Shown piece by piece: positions 1 through 7,345 of a DNA stretch of 47,930 nt. The position numbers and the translations under genes are program-made. The DNA comes from Nitriliruptoraceae bacterium (GTDB lineage: Bacteria > Actinomycetota > Nitriliruptoria > Nitriliruptorales > Nitriliruptoraceae), in contig JAFIEQ010000013.1 of assembly GCA_020832455.1 (NCBI GenBank), positions 1 through 47,930 of the forward strand, read 5' to 3'. How positions within the stretch are numbered: the first letter of the stretch is position 1; each line of letters begins with the position of its first letter. The notes below the pieces were generated by a model. It made no database searches and had not been told where the DNA came from. It saw only the letters and a program-made list of their open reading frames with translations.

Positions 1-60
1 CCCCCCCCCCCCCCGCCCGCCGGGCCGGCCCCCCGCCCCCCGGGGCGCCCCCCCCGCCGC
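1..60. other. C-rich low-complexity window edge
   Basis: The first 60 bases are almost only C and G, beginning with a run of 14 C. No codon structure, hairpin or promoter can be read with confidence. A homopolymer at the very end of a window is typical of a contig end or a poorly resolved assembly edge. It lies just beyond the 3' end of the leftward lipoprotein gene, so it could also hold that gene's terminator, but nothing shows this. Confidence 0.5.
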
Positions 61-78
61 ATGTGCACCACGATCAGG

Positions 79-594
79 TCACTCGACGGTGATGGTGATG
101 GTCTCCGTGTCACCGAACGCCACGTGGGCGCCGTCACCGAGCTGGATGCACAGGGTGTACTCGCCCGGCTCGAGATCGAGCTCACCCTCGGTCGAACCGT
201 CCCCGAAGTGCAGGTAGCCGGCCTCGGCGTCCTCGTCGCTCGGACCCGGGATGACCTCACCGGTGTCCGCACACGGGATGTCGCGCATGATGTGGAAGTG
301 GGCCTCACCGACGGCGGGTGCGCCGGCGGGGACGATGTCGACGCCCTCGGATTCCATCTCGACCGCGACGGGGGTGGACACCGTGTCGCCGTCCGAGAGG
401 TTGCCGAACGAGGCGGCGCCGGACTGCTGGTCGACGGAGTAGCCCTCCTCGGTCTCCATGTCCATGTCGTCGTGGTCGTCGTCGGCCGCGTCGTCACCGC
501 CGCAGGCGGCCAGGGCGAGCGCGAGCGACGCCGCGATCGCGGTCAGGCGGAGCCGGCGGGTCCGCGTGGAACGGGTGCTGTCGATGGTGCGCAT
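79..594 (-). CDS. DUF4399 lipoprotein
   Basis: Predicted surface lipoprotein of 171 aa. Residues 1-31 form a lipoprotein signal: a basic n-region (RTRRLRL), a hydrophobic stretch, and the lipobox LAAC with C31 as the lipidated cysteine. Residues 33-50 are a strongly acidic linker with His and Met (DDDHDDMDMETEE). The rest resembles DUF4399: HFHIMRD, a short Cys-containing segment, HFGDGSTEGELDLEPGEYTLC, then a GDGAHVAF motif close to the family's GDHNHVPH. DUF4399 function is unknown; its conserved His residues suggest metal or small-ligand binding outside the cell. The ATG has an ideal site (GGGAGG, 6-nt spacer). The gene lies downstream of, and in the same direction as, an SDR gene, but two hairpins and a promoter-like box lie between them, so it is probably transcribed alone. 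Confidence 0.8.
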   Translation of the reverse strand: MRTIDSTRSTRTRRLRLTAIAASLALALAACGGDDAADDDHDDMDMETEEGYSVDQQSGAASFGNLSDGDTVSTPVAVEMESEGVDIVPAGAPAVGEAHFHIMRDIPCADTGEVIPGPSDEDAEAGYLHFGDGSTEGELDLEPGEYTLCIQLGDGAHVAFGDTETITITVE

Positions 595-620
595 GGGAAG
601 CCTCCCCCAGATAGCCGGCC

Positions 621-655
621 CACACCGGTCGGTGTGAGCCTACGAGCTTCGTAGG
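621..655 (-). promoter_or_regulatory. twin hairpins with -10 box before the lipoprotein gene
   Basis: Two adjacent perfect inverted repeats are seen: CACACCG/CGGTGTG (621-636, 2-nt loop) and CCTACGA/TCGTAGG (639-655, 3-nt loop). On the minus strand the box TAGGCT (642 to 637) lies between them and fits the TANNNT -10 pattern found throughout the window. The right hairpin could end the SDR transcript and the left one would sit at the start of the lipoprotein mRNA. An operator role is equally possible. Confidence 0.4.
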
Positions 656-696
656 AGGCGAGGTGCGGGGATGACGCTGCGGGCCTGGTGCGCCGG

Positions 697-1476
697 TCAG
701 GTGCGGCTCCCGCCAGCGCGCGCCATCCGCGACGCGACGGCCCGGTAGAGCGGCGCCGCGACGTGGCGCAGCACCACGAACGCCCGGTACCACCGTGGCA
801 CTGTGCGTTCCGTCGAGCCGCGCACGATCGCGTCGTGGATGGCGACGGCGACGAGCTCCGGTTGCCCGACCAGCCGTCCCATGGGGGAGCGCTTGATCTG
901 GGCCTGGGTGAAGCCCTCGGTCTCGATGAAGCCGGGGTTCAACTGGCACACCGTGATCCCCCGGTGCGCCCACGACAGCGCGGTGGCCTCGCTGAAGCCG
1001 ACCAGGGCGAACTTGCTCGCCGCGTAGGCCGCCGGGCCGATGCCGAGCTTCCCCGCGACCGACGCGACGTTGATCACCCGGGCGGGTGCGCTGCGCTCCA
1101 GCAGGGCTGCGAACGCGGCCATGCCCCGGATCGGACCGGACAGGTTGACGTCCAACGTCGCCAACGCGTCGTCGAGGTCGTCGCGCCCATCGAACGTGCC
1201 GCCCCCGATGCCGGCGTTGTTGACCAGCACGTGGCAGGCCCCGTACTCCGCGTCGACCCAGGCGGCGAGCGCGTCCATCTGTGCGGTCGAGCGCACGTCG
1301 GCGACGTAGGGCCGGATGGATGCCCGCCCGGCGGCCAGTTCGACCAGTCGATCCTCGCGCCGCGCGACGGCCACGACCGTCATCCCGGCGGCGGCGAGCC
1401 GGCGGGTCGTCGCGGCGCCGATGCCGCTGGACGCGCCGGTGACCACGGCCACCTTGCCTGCTGGGTCGAACCGCAC
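697..1476 (-). CDS. SDR-family oxidoreductase
   Basis: Classical short-chain dehydrogenase/reductase of 259 aa, expected to use NAD(P)H on an unknown alcohol or ketone. Visible motifs are the cofactor loop TGASSGIG near residue 15, NNAG, a catalytic Ser in INVASVAG, and YAASK with the catalytic Tyr and Lys. The C-terminal 40 residues (WYRAFVVLRHVAAPLYRAVASRMARA) are basic and amphipathic and may touch the membrane. The start is the GTG at 1474-1476, preceded by AGGAGG with a 7-nt spacer; upstream in-frame codons read as arginine-rich non-coding sequence. It is divergent from the DUF998 gene at 1615. The substrate cannot be told from sequence. Confidence 0.85.
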   Translation of the reverse strand: MRFDPAGKVAVVTGASSGIGAATTRRLAAAGMTVVAVARREDRLVELAAGRASIRPYVADVRSTAQMDALAAWVDAEYGACHVLVNNAGIGGGTFDGRDDLDDALATLDVNLSGPIRGMAAFAALLERSAPARVINVASVAGKLGIGPAAYAASKFALVGFSEATALSWAHRGITVCQLNPGFIETEGFTQAQIKRSPMGRLVGQPELVAVAIHDAIVRGSTERTVPRWYRAFVVLRHVAAPLYRAVASRMARAGGSRT

Positions 1477-1614
1477 GGAGGTGCCTCCTCGTCGTCGTCG
1501 GGCGTCAGCCTGACAGACCGGCGCCCGCGGCGGGCGGTCGCCCGGCCGATGGTGCATCCTGCCGCCCGTTCGTCCGCCACGCGGTGGATGGCCCACCGAC
1601 GATCGGGATCGCCC

Positions 1615-2301
1615 GTGCACGACGCGTCACGCCTGCCGCCGCTCGAGGCGACCGTCCGGCGCCGGGTCCGGCTGGCTGCCTGGGCGGGCATCGTCGGGCT
1701 GCTGCTCTACATCGGGGGGTGGTTCGTCGCGGGGCTGACCGCGCCCGGGTTCGACCCCACCCAGCAGGCCATCAGCGAACTGTTCGCCCAGGGGGTGGCG
1801 TGGCGCGTCCGTGGGCCGGTCGTCGTCGGCCTACTGGTGTCCGGCGCCGCGCTCGTGGCGTTCGCCTGGGCCGTGGACCGCACCGCCCCCGGGCGGGGCC
1901 GCGCCGGGCCGGCGCTGATCGCGCTGGCGGGCGTGAGCACGCTGCTGGTCGTCGCGGCGCCGTGCAGCCCCGGATGCCCCGGGACCGGCGCGTCCGGGAT
2001 CGACCTGGCCCACACGTTCGTGGCCGGGACGGGTTACCTGTCGCTGGCGCTGGCCCCGCTCGTGCTCGCCTGGCGGCTGCGGCCCCACTGGGCGCTCGGT
2101 GCGGCCGTGTCGGCGGCCATCGGCGGCGCCTCGCTGGTGGGGTTCGCGGTCCGCTACCTCGACGTGGTCACGGCGGTGCCGGGGCTGCAGCAGCGGGCGG
2201 TGAACACGCTCGCGGACGTCTGGTACCTGCTCGCGGCGGTCTGGATCCTGCGGGTCACCCGGGTGGCGTCGGTCAGCCGGGGTGGGACCGGGAGGGGTTG
2301 A
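1615..2301 (+). CDS. DUF998 family membrane protein
   Basis: Integral membrane protein of about 228 aa with six hydrophobic segments: AGIVGLLLYIGGWFVAGL, VVVGLLVSGAALVAFAW, ALIALAGVSTLLVVAAPC, FVAGTGYLSLALAPLVLAW, AVSAAIGGASLVGFAV and a last one near WYLLAAVWIL. The loop FDPTQQAISELFAQG is typical of DUF998, where a similar N/D-P...Q.ISE motif follows the first helix. Function is unknown. The GTG at 1615 is my choice; an in-frame ATG at 1588 is the alternative and neither has a good ribosome site. Its 3' end overlaps the small convergent gene at 2273 by 29 bp. Confidence 0.75.
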   Translation: MHDASRLPPLEATVRRRVRLAAWAGIVGLLLYIGGWFVAGLTAPGFDPTQQAISELFAQGVAWRVRGPVVVGLLVSGAALVAFAWAVDRTAPGRGRAGPALIALAGVSTLLVVAAPCSPGCPGTGASGIDLAHTFVAGTGYLSLALAPLVLAWRLRPHWALGAAVSAAIGGASLVGFAVRYLDVVTAVPGLQQRAVNTLADVWYLLAAVWILRVTRVASVSRGGTGRG

Positions 2302-2482
2302 GGCGTTCGCGGGCACGCGCCTGCGCGAGTGCGCGTTCGAGCGCCGTGATGCGCTGCACGAGCGTGTCACGCGTGCCGCTGCCGTGGTGGGGCGGCGCCT
2401 CGCGCAGGAAGCGGCGTGCCTCGTCGAGGTCAGCAGCGATGCGGGCGCTGCTGCGAGGGGCCGGGGCGTCGGGAGCGGTCAT
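2273..2482 (-). CDS. small helical hypothetical protein
   Basis: Unrecognised 69-aa protein. The core (IAADLDEARRFLREAPP, then DTLVQRITALERALAQARARERL) is predicted as two helices, the second with a heptad-like pattern of a short coiled coil. The ATG at 2480-2482 has AGGA about 9 nt upstream; an in-frame ATG 14 codons further up has less support. It lies 54 nt downstream of the membrane-anchored protein at 2537-3406 on the same strand and may share its transcript. The 3' end overlaps the DUF998 gene tail-to-tail. Coding status rests on codon pattern and ribosome site only. Confidence 0.5.
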   Translation of the reverse strand: MTAPDAPAPRSSARIAADLDEARRFLREAPPHHGSGTRDTLVQRITALERALAQARARERLNPSRSHPG

Positions 2483-2536
2483 GGCTGCATCCTGCCCGGC
2501 GCCGTTCCGCGGTGCGAGTCGCACCCGTGCCCGCGC

Positions 2537-3406
2537 TCAGGGCAGCAGCAGCGCCCGGGGGTCCAGTCCGACGGCCACCGCGTCGGCCAACTGCTGGATC
2601 GTGCGGCCGTCCGCGTGGTGGACCGCTGGCGCGGCGGCGCGGTGTCGCGTGAGGATCTCCGGCGGCACGTACCCCAGGTGCAGCAACACCTTCGTCGGCG
2701 CGGGGGTCGACTGCAGCCGGAGGTAGCCGTAGCCGAGCGCCCGCTCGGCATCGTCCTCCACGGGCACGACCACGATCGCCACGTCCCCGGCGTCGATCAG
2801 GTCCCCGCGACGCGTGACGGTGTCGCCCGCCGCTGTGAGGATGGCCCGCACGAGGTCCACGTGGTCCCGGGGATCGACCAGCAGGGCGTGGACCTGCGGC
2901 GGGAGCCGGTAGCGCGCCGCGGCGGGTCGCCCTCCCAGCGGTTCGATCGGCGGGGGTGGCGTGTCGGGCGCGGCCGGCTCGAGCGCGCGTGGCGGCGCAC
3001 CACCGCCGGCCCCCGGGCGGACCGGCGATGGGGCGTGTCGGCGGGCGAGGTGCGGCTCGTGCAACACCTCGGGGAGCGCGATCACGCGGGGGGTCGCGTT
3101 GCGAGCCAGGCGCAGCACCCGGTGCCCGCTCGCGTCGACCACCTCGGCGTGTGCCAGGGTCGGATCCTGGGCCAGTGCCCGGGCCGCCAGCGTCTCCGCG
3201 AGACGTTCGGCGGCCTCCGCGTCCGCCTCTTCCAGCGTGAGCGGCAGGGTGATCAGCTCACCTCGCCGTACGGGCCGTTCGACCTCGCGCGCCCCGACGA
3301 TCGCCGCGCGGCCGGGCCGCGCCCAGATCCACAGACCGAGGGCGACCGTGCCGAAGATGGTCGAGACCGTCGCCCAGGTCAGCAGCATCGTCAGGCGGAT
3401 GTCCAT
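2537..3406 (-). CDS. single-pass membrane protein of unknown function
   Basis: Unrecognised protein of 289 aa. One transmembrane helix near the N-terminus (residues 5-28, LLTWATVSTIFGTVALGLWIW) is followed by a basic stop, a compact alpha/beta-looking region (to about residue 125) and a proline-rich linker (PAAPDTPPPPIEPLGG). A second folded domain (about 175-289) holds alternating hydrophobic strands such as DVAIVVVPVEDD and KVLLHLGYVPPEIL. The C-terminus GRTIQQLADAVAVGLDPRALLLP looks helical. The topology suggests a membrane-anchored cytoplasmic protein. The start at 3404-3406 (MDIRLTMLL) was chosen because it begins just before the membrane helix; an upstream ATG at 3490 is less likely. 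Confidence 0.6.
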   Translation of the reverse strand: MDIRLTMLLTWATVSTIFGTVALGLWIWARPGRAAIVGAREVERPVRRGELITLPLTLEEADAEAAERLAETLAARALAQDPTLAHAEVVDASGHRVLRLARNATPRVIALPEVLHEPHLARRHAPSPVRPGAGGGAPPRALEPAAPDTPPPPIEPLGGRPAAARYRLPPQVHALLVDPRDHVDLVRAILTAAGDTVTRRGDLIDAGDVAIVVVPVEDDAERALGYGYLRLQSTPAPTKVLLHLGYVPPEILTRHRAAAPAVHHADGRTIQQLADAVAVGLDPRALLLP

Positions 3407-3645
3407 GATCGCGCCGATCGTCGCTACGAAGCGATCCGGGGGCCGGCGTGCGCGGGATGCAGCGGGTGGCCCGACCGGTGTCCCCAGCATCCGTCACGGG
3501 TCGGGTCGCGTCCAGGGACCAACGTCCCGGCGGCAGCGTCACGGGACGCGCGACCTCCGGTGGCCGGGCGACGGGTCGAGCGGGTCGGGGGACCGTCGGT
3601 TCGTGCGCGGGTCGCATCCGGAGTCCTGAGGCCGCGCGCTCTCTC

Positions 3646-3651
3646 TATCGT
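3646..3651 (+). promoter_or_regulatory. -10 box, leaderless MFS gene
   Basis: TATCGT lies 7 nt before the GTG start at 3659 and no Shine-Dalgarno-like sequence is visible. A transcript from this box would start at or next to the start codon, so the MFS mRNA is probably leaderless. No convincing -35 element is seen. Confidence 0.45.
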
Positions 3652-3658
3652 TCCGCGC

Positions 3659-4837
3659 GTGGAACCGACCCGGCTGTTCTCCCGCCAGTACTCGCTCGTC
3701 GCCGCGGCGACGTTCCTGTTCTTCACGGCGTTCGGGGCGTCCCTGCCCGTCCTGCCCCGGTACGTGGTGGACGTGCTCGGCCACGGGGATGCGGCGGTCG
3801 GCATCGTGTTCGCGGTCTACGCGGCGGCAGCCGTCGTGGTCCGCCCGTGGATCGGCCGGGTGGGTGACCGGTCCGGCCGGCGCATCCTGGTCCTCGGTGG
3901 CGCGGCGCTGACGGGGCTGGCGCTGCTGGGTCACCTCGCGGCGACCTCGCTCGAGCTGCTGGTCCTGATGCGCGTCCTCGCCGGTGCCGGTCAGGCGGCG
4001 GTCGTGGTCGGGTTCAGCACCCTCTCGGTCGACCTCTCGCCGCCCGAACGACAGGGGGAGGGGGCGAGCTACGTCATGGTCGCGCTGCAGCTTGGCCTGG
4101 GGTTCGGGCCCGTGCTCGGTGAGCTCGCCCTACGCGTCGGGGGCTACGACCTGGTGTGGATCGCCTCCGCCGTCGGGTGCCTGGTGGCGTTCGCGATCGG
4201 GGCGATGCTGCCGTCGCTCCCGAGCAGTCGGACCCTGACGGCCCGGGGGCTGTTCCACCCGGCGGCGATCCGGCCCGGCATCGTGCTGTGGCTCGGCACG
4301 CTGGGGTTCGTGGGCTTCCTCGCCTTCGTGCCGCTGTACGCCGCGGAGATCGGGGTCGCCCAGGTCGGGCTGCTGTTCCTGCTGTGTTCCGGGACCATCG
4401 CCATCGTGCGCACCCTGGGGGCGAAGCTGCCCGACCGGTTGGGTGCGGTCCGGCTCGGGAGCATCGGGCTGAGCTTCGTGCTGGCCGCGATGCTCGTGCT
4501 CGGGTTGGTCCCGACCGTGGCGGGGCTGGTGACCGCCACGCTGTTGCTCGGGTTCGGTGCGGCGATCGTGGCACCGTCGATGGTCGTCGCGGCCGTCCGG
4601 GGCGTGCCCGAGGGCGAACGCGCGCGGGTCATGTCGACCTTCACGATGTTCCTGGACCTCGCGTCCGCGATCGGACCGTTCGCGCTCGGGCTGGCCGCCG
4701 CCTCGACCGGGTACGGCCCGACCTTCGTCGTCGCCGGCCTGGCCGCCGGGCTCGGGCTGGTGCTGCTGCGGGTGTGGCTCGCGCCCCGGTTGCGTGTGGC
4801 GCCCTCGGGCGACGCGCTGCCCGGGACGGTCGGCTGA
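3659..4837 (+). CDS. MFS transporter
   Basis: Major facilitator superfamily exporter of 392 aa with about 12 membrane helices, in the inner membrane. The signature loop after helix 2 is intact (RPWIGRVGDRSGRR), and the fourth and fifth helices carry the G-rich LQLGLGFGPVLGELA seen in drug/proton antiporters. The substrate is unknown. The frame stays open far upstream, but the transporter begins at VEPTRLFSRQYSL, so GTG 3659 is the start. A TATCGT box 7 nt upstream suggests a leaderless mRNA. A DUF4031 gene follows after 4 nt, so the two are co-transcribed. Confidence 0.85.
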   Translation: MEPTRLFSRQYSLVAAATFLFFTAFGASLPVLPRYVVDVLGHGDAAVGIVFAVYAAAAVVVRPWIGRVGDRSGRRILVLGGAALTGLALLGHLAATSLELLVLMRVLAGAGQAAVVVGFSTLSVDLSPPERQGEGASYVMVALQLGLGFGPVLGELALRVGGYDLVWIASAVGCLVAFAIGAMLPSLPSSRTLTARGLFHPAAIRPGIVLWLGTLGFVGFLAFVPLYAAEIGVAQVGLLFLLCSGTIAIVRTLGAKLPDRLGAVRLGSIGLSFVLAAMLVLGLVPTVAGLVTATLLLGFGAAIVAPSMVVAAVRGVPEGERARVMSTFTMFLDLASAIGPFALGLAAASTGYGPTFVVAGLAAGLGLVLLRVWLAPRLRVAPSGDALPGTVG

Positions 4838-4841
4838 GCCG

Positions 4842-5120
4842 GTGGCCATCCTCGTCGACCCCGCGGTGTGGCCGCACCGCGGCCGCCGGTTCGCCCACCT
4901 CGTCAGCGACCGCTCCTACGACGAACTGCACGCGTTCGCCGACCGGCTGGGCCTGCAGCGGCGCTGGTTCCAGGGGGACCACTACGACGTGCCGGACACC
5001 GTGCGGGCCCAGGCGATCGCGTTGGGCGCCGAAGCGGTCAGCGCGGAGGAGCTGGTGCGACGGTTGCGTGCCGCGGGGCTGCGGCAGCGCTCGCGGATCG
5101 CGAGGTTGCCGGGGGAGTGA
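4842..5120 (+). CDS. DUF4031 domain protein
   Basis: Small protein of 92 aa matching DUF4031: it opens with a VAILVDPAVWP strand, then HLVSD.SYDELHAFADRLGL, and the family hallmark RRWFQGDHYDVP with conserved Trp, Gly, Asp, His and Tyr. The domain has no established function; the conserved HYD residues hint at a metal or nucleotide site. The GTG at 4842 lies 4 nt after the MFS stop codon, so translation is probably coupled. No RBS of its own is visible. Confidence 0.8.
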   Translation: MAILVDPAVWPHRGRRFAHLVSDRSYDELHAFADRLGLQRRWFQGDHYDVPDTVRAQAIALGAEAVSAEELVRRLRAAGLRQRSRIARLPGE

Positions 5121-5149
5121 CGCTCGTGGGCCGGTGCCAGGCGCAGCGC

Positions 5150-5164
5150 ACCGCGCCCGGCGCG
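5150..5164. terminator. GC hairpin between convergent genes
   Basis: CCGCGC and GCGCGG form a perfect 6-bp stem with a 3-nt loop, midway between the DUF4031 stop and the stop of the convergent DUF6458 gene. No T-run follows. It is placed as a bidirectional terminator would be, but random GC-rich sequence often gives such short stems. Confidence 0.3.
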
Positions 5165-5189
5165 GCGCACCGGTCGCAGCGTGCCGGGC

Positions 5190-5396
5190 TCAGAAGGTGT
5201 CCGGGTCCTGGGCGACCAGACGTCGGGTCCGCACGTTGCGCTGCCGCAGGGACAACCCCACGATGAGCCCGACCACCCCGCCGACCATCATGATGAACCC
5301 GACGACCTGGATGTCCAGGCCTGCCAGGTCGATCCTGACCGCGAAGGCCAGGATCGCGCCGAGCACGATCAGGCCGATACTTCCACCGATGGTCAT
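5190..5396 (-). CDS. DUF6458 family small membrane protein
   Basis: Membrane protein of 68 aa with two helices (IGGSIGLIVLGAILAFAV and VVGFIMMVGGVVGLIVGL) joined by RIDLAGLDIQ. This is the DUF6458 layout common in actinobacteria. Function is unknown. The ATG has GAGGAG about 9 nt upstream. A TACGGT box on the minus strand at 5483-5478 could be its promoter, giving a leader of roughly 75 nt. The patatin gene upstream reads the same way but ends 213 nt away, so this gene is likely transcribed on its own. Confidence 0.8.
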   Translation of the reverse strand: MTIGGSIGLIVLGAILAFAVRIDLAGLDIQVVGFIMMVGGVVGLIVGLSLRQRNVRTRRLVAQDPDTF

Positions 5397-5477
5397 GGCC
5401 GCGTCTCCTCGTCACCGGAAGGGTGGATCCACCGACGTTCGCGGACCCAGGACAGCGGCCGACCGCTGAGCCCACTC

Positions 5478-5483
5478 ACCGTA
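5478..5483 (-). promoter_or_regulatory. -10 box for DUF6458 gene
   Basis: Reads TACGGT on the minus strand, matching the TANNNT box seen before many starts in this window. It lies within the 213-nt gap between the patatin stop and the DUF6458 start. No clear -35 element. Confidence 0.35.
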
Positions 5484-5609
5484 GGGCGGTTCGGCTCGCA
5501 CGCCCCGTCGTCCGTGCGCGCCGCGTCCGCCGCCCCCGCAGCGCACACCGAGCGGTGCACGGCCCACCTCGACGATCGGCTCGCGTGTGGCGACCGATCC
5601 GGGTCGGCC

Positions 5610-6578
5610 TCAGGGGGACGGGCGGCAGGTCTCCACGTAGTCGGCGAAGTCGAAGTCCTCGAGGAACGACGCCATCGCGGCGTACCCGTCGGCGAACAGG
5701 TCGTGCTCCTCGCCGACGTCGAGGTCGAAGGCGTTGACGCCGGACAGGTCCACACGCACGGTGCGCCGTTCGTCGCACGTGGTGGTCGGCTCCAGCAGAT
5801 CGTTCGCGTCGAGCATGGCGTCCACGATCATGCGGGCCAGCGCCAGGCCCCCGTCGGGGACGTCCTGGTCACCGCGGGGCCGCGACAGCAGCCGCACCCC
5901 GAAGGTCGGCCAACGCGGCGGCTGACCGTCGCGACGATCCAGGACCGTGACCGGGAACCCCGTCGCGAGGCCGCCGTCGATCAGCAGTCCCTGACGTCCG
6001 GTGTCCCGGTTGCCGATCCGCACCGGGTCGTAGACGAACGGGATCGACATCGAGGCACGCACGGCCTGCGCCACCGGCTGCGCGTCCGGGTCGAGGTCGT
6101 AGCGCTCGTAGTCCCAGGGCAGGCGCACCACCCGGCGTTGCAGGACGTCGAGGCAGCGGACCACGAGCCGGTAGCGGCGCTCCGGCGGCGCCGTGTGGTC
6201 GGCGTCCGGGACCCGCAGGTCACCGAAGGTCCGCACGCCGTGCTCGTCGAGGATCTCCTCGATCCAGGCCAGCGGGTCGACCGCCTCCGTCCCGAACCGC
6301 TCGACGAGTCGGCCCACGCCCCGTCGGCTGCGCAGTCGCTCGAGGACGTCGGCGGTGATGAAGCCCCGCAGATCCAGCGCCTCGAACAACTCGCGCAGGG
6401 TCGCGCCGTCCACCCCCGCGATCGCGAACGCACCGGCGATCGCGCCCGCCGAGGCGCCGGCCGCCCGCACGGCCTGGTAGCCCCGCTCCTCGAGGGCGGT
6501 CAGTGCGCCGATGTGGGCCACGCCGCGCACGCCCCCGCCACCGAGGACGAGGTCGCAGCGCTTGTCCGACGCGGTCAT
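5610..6578 (-). CDS. patatin-like phospholipase
   Basis: Serine lipid hydrolase of 322 aa in the RssA/patatin family. The oxyanion-hole loop GGGGVRG is at residues 13-19, the nucleophile elbow GASAG at 41-45 (Ser43), and the second dyad residue in DGG at 201-203 (Asp201). The family cleaves acyl chains from phospholipids or neutral lipids in the cytoplasm or at the membrane; the true substrate is unknown. The start ATG 6576-6578 begins 12 residues before the glycine loop; GGGAGG ends only 2 nt before it, a short spacer. The box TACCTT on the minus strand at 6607-6602 would give a short leader. The gene is divergent from the VanZ-like gene. Confidence 0.9.
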   Translation of the reverse strand: MTASDKRCDLVLGGGGVRGVAHIGALTALEERGYQAVRAAGASAGAIAGAFAIAGVDGATLRELFEALDLRGFITADVLERLRSRRGVGRLVERFGTEAVDPLAWIEEILDEHGVRTFGDLRVPDADHTAPPERRYRLVVRCLDVLQRRVVRLPWDYERYDLDPDAQPVAQAVRASMSIPFVYDPVRIGNRDTGRQGLLIDGGLATGFPVTVLDRRDGQPPRWPTFGVRLLSRPRGDQDVPDGGLALARMIVDAMLDANDLLEPTTTCDERRTVRVDLSGVNAFDLDVGEEHDLFADGYAAMASFLEDFDFADYVETCRPSP

Positions 6579-6601
6579 GGCCTCCCGTTCACGCGCGCGG
6601 G

Positions 6602-6669
6602 AAGGTAGCGGCCGCGGGCGCCCGGCCGGTGTCCACGGGGCCGGAACGGCCACGCGGGCTGGGTACCGT
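6602..6669. promoter_or_regulatory. divergent -10 boxes, patatin and VanZ genes
   Basis: The minus-strand box TACCTT (6607-6602) faces the patatin start at 6578, and the plus-strand box TACCGT (6664-6669) faces the VanZ-like start at 6764. Both fit the local TANNNT pattern. No -35 elements are clear. Confidence 0.35.
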
Positions 6670-6763
6670 CAGCACCCGCGGACGGGCCCTGGCGTGCCCG
6701 GGCCCGGCCGCTGGCGGGGCTCGCCACGTCCGCCCGTCACCGCCCGCCCGTCCAAGGTCCGCC

Positions 6764-7345
6764 GTGCCCTCGATCACCGCCCTGCAGGGCGAACTCGGGC
6801 GTGCGATCTTCCTGCTGCTGGTCGTCGGGACGCTCGCCGTGTTGTGCCTGGCGGTGACCGCCCTGCGTCGACGCGGGGCCCGCCGGACCGCCGCGCTCGT
6901 CGCCCGGACCGCGTTGGCCGTGGTCCTCGTCGGCGTGGCCTCGTTGACCCTGGTGGGCGTCACGGGGATCGGGCAGGCGCCCCGGATGCTGATCCTCGAC
7001 CCGGTCGAGGGCGCCATGGGCTGGGGGCGGATCGCCTGGCGGCCTGTGGTCGACAACGTGGCGCTGTTCGTCCCGGTCGGCGCGGTGGCCACCGCGGTGT
7101 GGTGGCGCCGTTCGCCCGCGCTCGTCTGGTTCGGGTGCGTGCTGCTGTCCGCCGGCATCGAGACGTTGCAGTTCCTGGTGCCGATGGGACGCGTGGCGAA
7201 CATGGCCGACCTGCTCGCCAACGCCCTCGGTGCGCTGCTCGGGGTGGTCTTGGCGGTGTCGCTCGGCGTGCGACGGGTCCCGGCTCAGCGCTCGCTGGAC
7301 AGGACCTCGACGCCCAACCCGAGCGCGGTCAGACGCTCGAGGTAG
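6764..7345 (+). CDS. VanZ-like family membrane protein
   Basis: Membrane protein of 193 aa with about five helices. The VanZ-like signature is visible in NVALFVPVGAVATAVWW, SAGIETLQFLVPMGRVANMADLLANALGALLGVV, where the N..LF.P.G and DL..N..G motifs are typical. VanZ gives low-level teicoplanin resistance in enterococci; most relatives, including this one, have no known role. GTG 6764 has AAGG 6 nt upstream. The last 61 bp overlap the convergent gene at 7285, so the C-terminal tail is antisense to that gene's end. Confidence 0.75.
   Translation: MPSITALQGELGRAIFLLLVVGTLAVLCLAVTALRRRGARRTAALVARTALAVVLVGVASLTLVGVTGIGQAPRMLILDPVEGAMGWGRIAWRPVVDNVALFVPVGAVATAVWWRRSPALVWFGCVLLSAGIETLQFLVPMGRVANMADLLANALGALLGVVLAVSLGVRRVPAQRSLDRTSTPNPSAVRRSR

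Noticed and set aside
2282-3658. Long open frame upstream of the MFS start
   Set aside because: It reads as Arg/Gly/Pro-rich sequence on the opposite strand of a better-supported gene and has no start with a ribosome site; only the part after 3659 is a transporter.
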